Below, one piece after another: positions 1-6,160 of a DNA stretch of 6,275 bases. The position numbers and the translations under genes were made by a program. The stretch lies in NCBI GenBank assembly GCA_002869305.1, contig PKTC01000525.1, positions 1 to 6,275 of the forward strand. The letters are read 5' to 3'. The notes below the pieces were generated by a model. It had not been told where the DNA came from and made no database searches. It was given only the letters and a program-made list of their open reading frames with translations. This DNA comes from Marinilabiliales bacterium (GTDB taxonomy: Bacteria > Bacteroidota > Bacteroidia > Bacteroidales > UBA12077). Each line of letters opens with the position of its first letter. The stretch's first letter is position 1.

Positions 1-473
1 CGGTTATTTTCAGAGGAGGCTCAAATTCTAATGATGCTAATCACATTTCGGGACCTTCACGAAATGGAGATGGTCTGTACTTTGCAATTAGAAATGCATT
101 TGAACAAGCTGATAAAACTGATACGAAAATTGATTATATCTCAGCTCATGGTACTGCTACTCCTTATAACGACGAGATGGAATCAAAAGCAATTAACTTG
201 GCCAAATTAAATCATGTACCTGTTAATAGTCTCAAAGGCTATTGGGGTCATACATTAGGCGCTGCAGGTATTATTGAAAGCATTGCGGGCATTCATTCCA
301 TTAAGCAAAACTGTTTAATTCAATCGATAGGTTATTCAGAGCATGGCGTAAGTGAACCTTTAAATATTATTCAAAACTTTGAAGAGAAAGAAATCAATAA
401 TTTCTTAAAAACAGCATCTGGTTTTGGAGGAAGTAATGCGGCAGTTTATTTTTCAGAACTTAATGCTGATTAA
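1..473 (+). CDS. Beta-ketoacyl-ACP synthase, C-terminal part (5' end outside window)
   Basis: This is the last 156 residues of a thiolase-fold condensing enzyme that joins acyl and malonyl-ACP units. The reading frame is open from base 3, the first full codon, with no start in view. The ATG at 177 is an internal Met (in NDEMES) and not the start. Two catalytic histidines are visible: the first in SAHGTATPYND (codon 147-149) and the second in KGYWGHTLGAAG (codon 249-251), 34 residues apart as in FabF-type enzymes. The closing glycine loop GFGGSNAAVYF is also present. The active-site Cys lies upstream of the window, so activity cannot be fully judged, but both histidines and the Lys make an active enzyme likely. 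It is followed after 9 bases by a KS-like half-protein. In aryl-polyene clusters a second KS of this kind accompanies the KS/chain-length-factor pair; that role is inferred from context. Confidence 0.93.
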   Translation, partial: VIFRGGSNSNDANHISGPSRNGDGLYFAIRNAFEQADKTDTKIDYISAHGTATPYNDEMESKAINLAKLNHVPVNSLKGYWGHTLGAAGIIESIAGIHSIKQNCLIQSIGYSEHGVSEPLNIIQNFEEKEINNFLKTASGFGGSNAAVYFSELNAD

Positions 474-482
474 TCGATTATT

Positions 483-1112
483 ATGGAAAATATTATAACA
501 AAATATTGTATTATAAAACCACACGAAGTTAGGGTAAATGGAACAACAGAATTTCTAGATTCTGACAAAAGTGAGTTTGGAACATTCATGAAATCCATTT
601 ATAAACATTATGATATTAAATATCCAAAGTATTTTAAAATGGATAACCTTTGTAAAGTTGCTTTTGTGGCCTCCGAGATTATATTAAAGGGAAATGAGCA
701 TCTGAATGATATTGATCCAAATAAAGTTGGTGTTATATTACAAAATTCGCATTCATCTATAGATACTGATACTAAATACAACAACACCATTAAGGATAAA
801 TCAAACTATTTCCCAAGTCCAGCCGTTTTTGTATACACCTTGCCCAATGTAATGATTGGAGAAATTTGTATTCGTAACAAATTTCAAGGAGAAAGCACCT
901 GTTTTATTTCAAAACAATTTGATCCTGAATTTGTAACTTATTATGTAAACGAACTGTTAGGTTCTGGTAAGTTAGATGCATGTGTAACTGGTTGGGCTGA
1001 TTATGTTGATGGTGATTATAGTGCAATGATGTTTTTAGTTGAAAAAAATAAGGAAAATAAAAAAGATAGTATTAGTTTTAAACCCGAAATCATAAATCGA
1101 TTAATTAAGTAA
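483..1112 (+). CDS. KS-like half protein without catalytic residues (N-terminal ketosynthase-like domain)
   Basis: This 209-residue protein matches only the N-terminal half of a ketoacyl synthase fold, resembling the short 'ketoacyl-synt_2' type found in aryl-polyene/flexirubin clusters. KS-like parts are KVGVILQNSHSSIDTD (81-96), PSPAVFVYTLPNVMIGE (111-127), the GES turn (136-138) and LLGSGKLDACVTG (158-170). An ungapped comparison with FabF, from the GP turn to the DAD strand, puts Gln145 where the nucleophilic Cys should be. Cys140 lies five residues too early to replace it. The protein ends at about the point where the C-terminal half with the two catalytic His would begin. It is thus not a condensing enzyme by itself. 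It may be a structural or decarboxylating partner for a KS or ACP, which is inference. The ATG at 483 follows the previous stop by 9 bases, and the ACP begins 6 bases after its own stop, so it is a well-placed operon member and not obvious debris. Confidence 0.85.
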   Translation: MENIITKYCIIKPHEVRVNGTTEFLDSDKSEFGTFMKSIYKHYDIKYPKYFKMDNLCKVAFVASEIILKGNEHLNDIDPNKVGVILQNSHSSIDTDTKYNNTIKDKSNYFPSPAVFVYTLPNVMIGEICIRNKFQGESTCFISKQFDPEFVTYYVNELLGSGKLDACVTGWADYVDGDYSAMMFLVEKNKENKKDSISFKPEIINRLIK

Positions 1113-1118
1113 ATAGAA

Positions 1119-1373
1119 ATGGAAGAGTTATTATTAAAGATTAAAGAACAAGTAATTGAGGTTTTAAATTTAGAAGATATTGAACCAGATGATATAGATA
1201 CGGATGCACCTCTTTTTGGAGATGGATTAGGACTTGATTCAATTGATGCATTAGAATTAATTGTATTGTTAGAAAAACAATATGGAATTAAGATTGAAGA
1301 TCCAAAAGATGGAAAAAAAATCTTTTATTCTATTAGAACAATTGCAGAATATATCGAAGAAAAAAAGAAATAA
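1119..1373 (+). CDS. Acyl carrier protein
   Basis: This is an 84-residue acidic protein of the usual ACP size. The phosphopantetheine attachment motif is LGLDSIDALEL, with Ser41 as the predicted modified residue. It sits at the start of helix II, after an acidic loop (DIEPDDIDTDAPLF, about 20-33). The DSID form, instead of the DSLD of the housekeeping fatty-acid ACP, is common in ACPs of secondary lipid and polyene pathways. Helix I (about 2-17) and the C-terminal helix (about 72-83, IRTIAEYIEEKKK) are recognisable. The Lys-rich tail is unusual for an otherwise acidic ACP but short. It lies between the KS-like half-protein and the FabF-like KS, so it probably holds the growing chain for the cluster's own synthases. 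A phosphopantetheinyl transferase is not in the window. Confidence 0.96.
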   Translation: MEELLLKIKEQVIEVLNLEDIEPDDIDTDAPLFGDGLGLDSIDALELIVLLEKQYGIKIEDPKDGKKIFYSIRTIAEYIEEKKK

Positions 1374-1396
1374 AATACTTCAAAAGGGGTTTGTAG

Positions 1397-2596
1397 ATGT
1401 CACAGAGGATTTTTGTAACAGGGATCGGAATTATATCAGGTATTGGGAATAATGTTGAAGAGACCCTTCAGTCGCTTAAAGATAAAAAATCAGGAGTAGC
1501 TGAAATTAAATATCTTAAAACAAATCACAAGGGGGTTATTCCTGTTTCCGAAGTTAAATTATCAGAAGAAGAGCTAATCGAAAAAGCTGGATTACCAAAA
1601 GGAGAGCCATATACACGTTCAACTTTAATTGGTATTATAGCTGCTGATGAGGCTGTTAAAAATGCTCAGATTAGTGATATTAAGGAATATAAAACCGGTT
1701 TGATTTCTGGAACTACCGTAGGTGGGATGGATAAAAGCGAACTTTATTATAAGGATCTTTTAGAGACAACAAATCATATTGAATATATTGAATCTCACGA
1801 TTGCGGAGATAGTACTGAGCGCATTGCCGATTACATTGGAGTTAAAGATTTTGTTTCTACAACCAGTACAGCTTGTTCATCTGCAGCTAACTCAATGATA
1901 TTAGGTGCCAGAATGATAAAGAATGGTCTTTTATATCGTGTGGTAGCCGGGGGTATTGAATCACTCACGAAGTATCATATGAATGGATTTAATACCTTGA
2001 TGATTTTAGATCGTGAACCATGTAAACCCTTTGATGAGAACCGACAAGGATTAAATCTCGGTGAAGGTGCTGCATTTCTTGTTCTTGAATCTGAAGAACT
2101 GGTTAAAAAATCAGGAAAAAAAGTTCTTGCTGAATTAACTGGTTATGGTAATTCATGCGAAGCATTCCATCAAACGGCATCAACACCAGAAGGAAAAGGT
2201 GCTTATGCTGCCATGAAAGAAGCTCTGGACAGAAGTGGACTTAAACCTGCAGATATAGATTATATTAATGCTCATGGCACCGGAACCGATAACAATGATT
2301 TATCAGAAGGAAGAGCCATTGAAACATTATTTGGAGATAATATTCCTAAAGTAAGTTCAACAAAATCATACACAGGTCATACAACTAGTGCTGCTGGTGG
2401 TGTTGAAGCAGTTATTTCGATACTTTCAATTCAGCACAATATGATTTTTCCAAATCTGAATTTTAAGGAGCAAATGAAAGAGTTAAAATTCAAACCTGTT
2501 ACTGAAATAATAGAAGATGTTAAGGTAGACCATATTTTATCAAACTCATTTGGTTTTGGTGGTAATAATTCAGCATTAATTTTCTCAAGATATTAG
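1397..2596 (+). CDS. FabF-like beta-ketoacyl-ACP synthase, intact triad
   Basis: This is a complete 399-residue condensing enzyme, close to the usual FabF length of about 410. It catalyses decarboxylative Claisen condensation of malonyl-ACP with an acyl chain. The nucleophile is Cys160 in TSTACSSAANS. The catalytic histidines are His293 (NAHGTGTDNND) and His328 (TKSYTGHTTSAAGG), with Lys323 in the usual place before the second His. The C-terminal loop is FGFGGNN (385-391). The N-terminal FVTGIGIISGIGNN is typical of the family. An AGGGG run at 1385-1389, 7 bases before the ATG, could act as a ribosome site, which is unusual for this operon. The next gene starts 1 base after its stop and encodes a KS-like protein without active-site Cys. 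The two are therefore likely to form a KS/chain-length-factor heterodimer, as in aryl-polyene and type II polyketide systems. Confidence 0.96.
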   Translation: MSQRIFVTGIGIISGIGNNVEETLQSLKDKKSGVAEIKYLKTNHKGVIPVSEVKLSEEELIEKAGLPKGEPYTRSTLIGIIAADEAVKNAQISDIKEYKTGLISGTTVGGMDKSELYYKDLLETTNHIEYIESHDCGDSTERIADYIGVKDFVSTTSTACSSAANSMILGARMIKNGLLYRVVAGGIESLTKYHMNGFNTLMILDREPCKPFDENRQGLNLGEGAAFLVLESEELVKKSGKKVLAELTGYGNSCEAFHQTASTPEGKGAYAAMKEALDRSGLKPADIDYINAHGTGTDNNDLSEGRAIETLFGDNIPKVSSTKSYTGHTTSAAGGVEAVISILSIQHNMIFPNLNFKEQMKELKFKPVTEIIEDVKVDHILSNSFGFGGNNSALIFSRY

Positions 2597-2597
2597 T

Positions 2598-3662
2598 ATG
2601 GAAGTTTATATAAAAGGTATTGGTAACATTTCACCTCAATACACTGAAGATAGTAAGGTATTTCTTGATGATGTAGTTAATCACGAATCTGATTTTCTTT
2701 TAAGCTTAGAGCCTAATTACAAAGAATTCATTAACCCTATTCAACTTCGAAGAATGAGTAAGTTGATCAAAATGGGAATCAGTGCTTCTAAAATATGTTT
2801 GAAAGATGCTGGAGTTGAAAATCCTGGCGCAATTATTACAGGAACCGGTCTAGGCTTAGTGGGTGATACTGAAAAATTTCTAAATCAGGTTCTAGATCAC
2901 AATGAAGAATTGCTTGCTCCTACTGCTTTTATTCAATCAACACACAATACTATAAGTGGACAAGTTGCCATTGCTTTAAAATGTTTTAAATACAATAATA
3001 CATATTCTCATAGAGGATTTTCATTTGAGAGTGCTCTCTTAGATGGAATGCTTTTGGTTGAGAACAAAGACGCTGATAATGTTTTAGTAGGTGGTTTCGA
3101 TGAAATTACGAAAGAACATCATTCTATTGTTAAAAAAACACGCTGGGTTAAGAATGAAACAATAAAAAGTCTTGAGCTTTTAGATCATAAAACCCAAGGA
3201 ACAATTGTTGGCGAAAGTGTTGCATTTTTTACTTTAACAGGGGAAAAAGATGAAAACACCTATGCTAAAATAAAAGATATTAAGACTGTATATAAACCGG
3301 AAAACAATCAAGAAATTGAGGCTAAACTGGATGAATTCTTAGCAAAGAATAATCTAAAAAAAGAAGAAATTGATTTAGTTGTTTTAGGCTTAAATGGTAA
3401 TATTGACACAGATGATATTTACACGCATCTAGCTGATAATTACTTTAATACTAATTACGCTTATTTTAAGCATTTGTCTGGTGATTATCACACGGTTGGA
3501 TCATTTGCTTTATGGTTTGCTGCAAATACCATTAAGCATCAGAAAGTACCAGAAGTTGCTCGTTTCAGAAAAGAAAACTTTACTGAAAAGCCAATCAGAA
3601 ATGTATTGGTATATAATCATTTTAGAGAAGTTGATCACTCAATATTTTTATTAACTCAATGA
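2598..3662 (+). CDS. Ketosynthase-like chain-length factor (inactive KS partner)
   Basis: This 354-residue KS-fold protein is shorter than an active KS (about 400). The N-terminal MEVYIKGIGNISPQ and the segment TAFIQSTHNTISGQVAIAL (109-127) are clearly KS-like, and KDADNVLVGGFDE (157-169) matches the strand and loop after the active-site helix. Counting back from that DAD, Gly140 (in SHRGFSFES) occupies the position of the catalytic Cys. The first His motif (HGTGT) is replaced by LGLNGNID (263-270), with no His. Lys291 and His298 (KHLSGDYHTVGS) remain where the Lys and second His usually lie. The C-terminal GFGG loop is replaced by VLVYNHFREV. Loss of Cys and one His fits a non-catalytic chain-length factor that pairs with the KS encoded directly upstream. 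It overlaps the next gene by four bases (ATGA, 3659-3662), suggesting coupled translation. Confidence 0.88.
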   Translation: MEVYIKGIGNISPQYTEDSKVFLDDVVNHESDFLLSLEPNYKEFINPIQLRRMSKLIKMGISASKICLKDAGVENPGAIITGTGLGLVGDTEKFLNQVLDHNEELLAPTAFIQSTHNTISGQVAIALKCFKYNNTYSHRGFSFESALLDGMLLVENKDADNVLVGGFDEITKEHHSIVKKTRWVKNETIKSLELLDHKTQGTIVGESVAFFTLTGEKDENTYAKIKDIKTVYKPENNQEIEAKLDEFLAKNNLKKEEIDLVVLGLNGNIDTDDIYTHLADNYFNTNYAYFKHLSGDYHTVGSFALWFAANTIKHQKVPEVARFRKENFTEKPIRNVLVYNHFREVDHSIFLLTQ

Positions 3663-4420
3663 TCAAACCAAGAACTACATTTGTTCTGTATATCATTGTT
3701 TTAATCCTGGTTTATCTCTTTCTTCCATGGAAAGGGATATTTTTTGTTTTCTTCTCTATCCTGTTTTTAAGTCATTTAATATATTGCTCTGCAAATATTT
3801 GCTCTCAAGCATATATTAAAACCTATTGCAAATCGCAAACTACTGAAAAAAAGATCACTATTACGTTTGACGATGGACCAAATCACGAAACAACTCCTGA
3901 GGTTTTAGAATTACTAGAAAGTTTTAATGTTAAGGCTACTTTTTTTTGCATCGGAAACCAAATTGAAAAGAATAAAGAGATATTGAAATCAATTGATTCT
4001 CGGGGTCATTTAATAGGAAATCACACATGGTCGCATGAGCGATGGTTCGATTTATATCCATCTCAGAAGATGAAATTAGAGATTGAAAAAACAAATGGTC
4101 TCATTTTTGACACTATTGGTAAAAAAACTAAATTATTTCGACCACCTTATGGAGTTACAAATCCATCGTTAAGAAAAGCTATCAAGGATTTTAACTTTAT
4201 TACAATTGGTTTGAGTATTCGATCTTTTGATACAATGAGCAACGCTGAAAAAACTTTTAAAAGAATAAAGAAAAAATTATCGTTTGGCGATGTGATTCTT
4301 TTTCACGATAACCGTGATCATATTACAGAAATCTTAAAATTGTTTTTAGAATATGCTCATTCAGAAAATTATAAAATTGTTCCCTTGGACGAATTACTAA
4401 ATATTAAAGCGTATGAATAG
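3659..4420 (+). CDS. Membrane-anchored polysaccharide deacetylase (NodB domain)
   Basis: This 253-residue carbohydrate esterase of the NodB fold would remove N- or O-acetyl groups from a sugar using a divalent metal. Two hydrophobic segments lie at about 7-22 and 26-44, so the catalytic domain is probably tethered to the inner membrane. Motif 1 is TFDDGP (69-74) with Asp71 as base and Asp72 as metal ligand. Motif 2 is HTWSH (122-126) with the two metal-binding His. Motif 3 is RPPYG (161-165). Motif 5 is ILFHD (213-217) with His216 as likely acid. Motif 4 is represented by LSIRSFDT (185-192), where Phe stands at the usual Trp position. The catalytic set is therefore complete. Its place within a fatty-acid-like pathway, ahead of a lolA-like gene and a glycosyltransferase, suggests a glycolipid or cell-envelope acceptor as substrate. 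The substrate is not shown by the sequence. Confidence 0.92.
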   Translation: MIKPRTTFVLYIIVLILVYLFLPWKGIFFVFFSILFLSHLIYCSANICSQAYIKTYCKSQTTEKKITITFDDGPNHETTPEVLELLESFNVKATFFCIGNQIEKNKEILKSIDSRGHLIGNHTWSHERWFDLYPSQKMKLEIEKTNGLIFDTIGKKTKLFRPPYGVTNPSLRKAIKDFNFITIGLSIRSFDTMSNAEKTFKRIKKKLSFGDVILFHDNRDHITEILKLFLEYAHSENYKIVPLDELLNIKAYE

Positions 4421-5051
4421 GATATTAAGCACATTTGCGAGTATGTTAATTTTTGTTGCTTTTCTAAACGCGCAAGAATCTGGATTTAATAAGGTAAAGG
4501 ACATTGAAGAAGTTAAGAGCGATTTATCCAGGTTAACTGAAAACACCACGAGCATACAAAGTGAGTTTATTCAAGAAAAACATCTGAGTTTTTTAACTGA
4601 AAATATTGTTTCGAAAGGAAAATTTTATTTTAAAAGCCCCAACAAGCTTCGTTGGGAATATTCTGAGCCTTTTGAATATATGATTGTGTTCAATGATAAA
4701 AATATAATTATTAAAGACGAAGAAAAGATTAGTAGTTTCGATACAGAATCTAATAAAATGTTCAGTGAAATCAATAATATGATGATCGGCACTATTCAGG
4801 GAAATCTTTTTAAGGATAGCGAACGATTTAATGTCCAATATTTCGAAAATGCCAATCAATATTTATTGGAACTTGATCCTAAATCATCTGAAATGAAAAG
4901 TATGATTAAAACGATAAAAATTTATATTGATAAATCTAGCATTTCAGTGGCCAAAATTAAAATGATTGAGAGTTCTGATGATTATACAAGTATTGACTTT
5001 AAGAACAGAAAACTGAACGAGATTATAAACGATTCAAAATTTGAGCTTTAA
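4413..5051 (+). CDS. Periplasmic LolA-like outer-membrane lipoprotein/lipid carrier
   Basis: This 212-residue protein has a clear Sec signal peptide: Asn-Arg at 2-3, a hydrophobic core at about 4-18, and likely cleavage after Ala20 (FLNA|Q). The mature part matches the LolA fold, an incomplete beta barrel that carries acyl-bearing cargo through the periplasm. It shows SIQSEFIQEKHLSFL (47-61), then SKGKFYFKSPNKLRWEY (67-83) and EPFEYMIVFNDKNIIIKD (85-102), the typical LolA 'G.f.f..P..lrW.y' strand pattern. It starts 8 bases inside the deacetylase gene. A LolA-like protein inside a polyene-type cluster is well known from proteobacterial APE operons, so its cargo is more likely the pathway product or a dedicated lipoprotein than general lipoproteins. 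That cargo assignment is inference. The housekeeping LolA would be elsewhere in the genome. Confidence 0.92.
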   Translation: MNRILSTFASMLIFVAFLNAQESGFNKVKDIEEVKSDLSRLTENTTSIQSEFIQEKHLSFLTENIVSKGKFYFKSPNKLRWEYSEPFEYMIVFNDKNIIIKDEEKISSFDTESNKMFSEINNMMIGTIQGNLFKDSERFNVQYFENANQYLLELDPKSSEMKSMIKTIKIYIDKSSISVAKIKMIESSDDYTSIDFKNRKLNEIINDSKFEL

Positions 5052-5772
5052 TAAAAGAATAAATATAATTATTCCCCCTTTATTTAAAAGGGGGTTAGGG
5101 GGATTAATTAATTTACACATAGTCAATCCCCCTGTCCCCCTTCTCCAAGGGGGAAAATTCTTATTAATATTTGTCTTATTAATTGGAAGTTGCTCTGCTC
5201 CTTATAAAAAACTTCCAAGAACTGAATTGGATGTGTCTGAAAGTAAGAATATTCCCTATGCTCTTCCCTATTCTTCAAAAGCTTTAATATTTAAAGCAGA
5301 TATAAACTTTTATAAGAACAACGTAAGTGGATTACTAATCATTAAAAAAATAGATGAAAACATTTATCGTATTGCTTTAACCACTCAGTTTGGATTAAAA
5401 ATTTTTGATTTTGAATTGAATCATGGAGATTTAAAGGTCGAATACTGCGCAGAATATCTAAGTAAAAAAGTTATACTAAATACTTTGCAAAACGATTTCA
5501 ATTTGCTCTTAATGCAGAATAAAATTGAATCTATTTATAACTATAAACTTGAAGATCAAAATAAGTCAGTTTGGCAATTAAATTCAGGCAATCTTAATTA
5601 CAGTTACATTCAAGATACAGATTCGCAAAAGATTGTAAACATGAGCTTCAGGAAACAAAATTCTGAAAAAATATCAGTACGTTTGCATGCATACAAAGGT
5701 GATATTCCGGGTGAAATAAATCTGGAACATCATAATATCAAACTAAATATGAATCTTAAACTGATCCAATAA
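5041..5772 (+). CDS. Predicted outer-membrane lipoprotein carrying a repeat insertion in its signal peptide
   Basis: I do not recognise the family with certainty. The protein has a hydrophobic stretch KFLLIFVLLIGSC (39-51), whose IGSC end is a good lipobox with Cys51 as the lipidated residue. The mature part of about 193 residues is rich in beta strands (SGLLIIKKIDENIYRIAL, then FGLKIFDFEL), which would fit a LolB-like receptor for the LolA-like protein encoded just upstream; this is inferred mainly from position. The start is uncertain. The frame opens after a TAA at 5026-5028, and the only standard start codon before the lipobox is TTG at 5041, inside the end of lolA. Residues 12-38 are encoded by a palindromic repeat and read as Pro/Gly-rich text (IPPLF, NPPVPLL). 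Without the repeat the leader would be MSFNKRINII followed by KFLLIFVLLIGSC, a normal lipoprotein signal. Whether the present form is exported is open. Confidence 0.75.
   Translation: MSFNKRINIIIPPLFKRGLGGLINLHIVNPPVPLLQGGKFLLIFVLLIGSCSAPYKKLPRTELDVSESKNIPYALPYSSKALIFKADINFYKNNVSGLLIIKKIDENIYRIALTTQFGLKIFDFELNHGDLKVEYCAEYLSKKVILNTLQNDFNLLLMQNKIESIYNYKLEDQNKSVWQLNSGNLNYSYIQDTDSQKIVNMSFRKQNSEKISVRLHAYKGDIPGEINLEHHNIKLNMNLKLIQ
5072..5105 (+). repeat. Left unit of the palindromic element, own hairpin
   Basis: Within this unit CCCCCTTT (5074-5081) can pair with AAAGGGGG (5087-5094), giving an 8-bp stem and a 5-base loop. A second G run follows (5098-5102) after TTA. The reverse complement of the right unit matches it except for a different middle (9 versus 6 bases between the flanking arms). 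Confidence 0.85.
5125..5155 (-). repeat. Right unit of the palindromic element, inverted copy with own hairpin
   Basis: This is the inverted copy of the left unit. CCCCCTT (5136-5142) pairs with AAGGGGG (5147-5153) as a 7-bp stem with a 4-base loop. It is preceded by the extra C run at 5128-5132, separated by TGT where the left unit has TTA between its G runs. Confidence 0.85.
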
Positions 5773-5773
5773 A

Positions 5774-6148
5774 ATGCTTTTAAAAAACTTCTATACCCTT
5801 GCAGAATTAGATAATAACGATAAAGAAAATGTAATGGCCATTGTTGATTTAAATAAAAACCACGAAGTTTATCAAGGTCATTTTCCTGGAAATCCAATAG
5901 TTCCTGGCGTGTGCTTAACGCAAATTATAAAAGAAGTAATGGAGAAATCCGAAGGTAAAGATTTAAGACTGGTTTATGCAGATAATATCAAATTTATGGC
6001 TATTGTTAATCCTGAAGTAAATAGTCGTCTTCAGATTGATTTAAAAGTAAAATACGACCAGGAGCAAAACCTTATTAAGGTGAATAGTGTTACTCATTTT
6101 AACGATCAGGTTTTTTACAAATTTAAAGGTAACTTTAAACCAAAATAA
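5774..6148 (+). CDS. FabZ/ApeI-like 3-hydroxyacyl-ACP dehydratase (hot-dog fold)
   Basis: This is a single hot-dog domain of 124 residues, slightly shorter than FabZ (about 150). It would remove water from 3-hydroxyacyl-ACP and so create the trans double bonds of a polyene. The signature GHFPGNPIVPGV (35-46) contains catalytic His36 and the PGV turn at the start of the central helix. In E. coli FabZ the second catalytic residue is Glu68, 14 positions after His54. Here the same spacing gives Gln50 (PGVCLTQ), so the acidic partner is missing. Variation at this site also occurs in divergent APE-cluster dehydratases, so the protein may still be active or may have a different role, such as isomerase, thioester binding or partner subunit. 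The start ATG follows the lipoprotein stop by 1 base. The FKGNFKPK C-terminus is short, with no extra domain. Confidence 0.9.
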   Translation: MLLKNFYTLAELDNNDKENVMAIVDLNKNHEVYQGHFPGNPIVPGVCLTQIIKEVMEKSEGKDLRLVYADNIKFMAIVNPEVNSRLQIDLKVKYDQEQNLIKVNSVTHFNDQVFYKFKGNFKPK

Positions 6149-6160
6149 CTAACAGGAAGA

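Larger units (their letters stand above)
5072..5155 (+). repeat. 84-bp double-hairpin palindromic element inserted in the lipoprotein gene
   Basis: Two similar 31-34-bp units face each other around a 19-base spacer (5106-5124). The outer arms TTCCCCCTT (5072-5080) and AAGGGGGAA (5147-5155) pair over 9 bases, and the inner arms GGGGGATT (5098-5105) and AATCCCCC (5125-5132) pair over 8. AATT at 5067-5070 and at 5156-5159 flanks the element, either as more palindrome or as a target duplication. The C5/G5 runs contrast strongly with the AT-rich surroundings. Its length is a multiple of three and it has no stop in the lipoprotein frame. It resembles the dispersed C/G-run palindromes seen in many copies in some bacterial genomes; copy number here is not visible. 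Confidence 0.88.

Noticed and set aside
177..473. Short gene starting at ATG 177
   Set aside because: The frame is open to the left window edge, and the residues before this Met (SAHGTATPYNDE) are core KS motif, so the ATG is internal to a larger KS gene.
608..790. Minus-strand open frame of 60 codons
   Set aside because: It lies fully inside the KS-like half-protein gene on the other strand and has no recognisable motif, so it is a shadow frame.
4593..4859. Minus-strand open frame of 88 codons
   Set aside because: It lies inside the lolA-like gene, and its Phe/Ile-rich translation is what an AT-rich antisense frame gives. No domain is seen.
5074..5094. C/G hairpin as a Rho-independent terminator after lolA
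   Set aside because: No U tract follows the stem (the next bases are TTAGGGGG), the hairpin lies within an open coding frame, and the operon continues. It fits the repeat element better.
5072..5155. G-quadruplex formed by the G5 runs
   Set aside because: Each strand has only three G5 runs, and they face complementary C runs, so hairpin pairing is the simpler structure.
5072..5155. CRISPR array or insertion sequence
   Set aside because: There are only two units, in inverted and not direct orientation, with one short spacer and no transposase gene.
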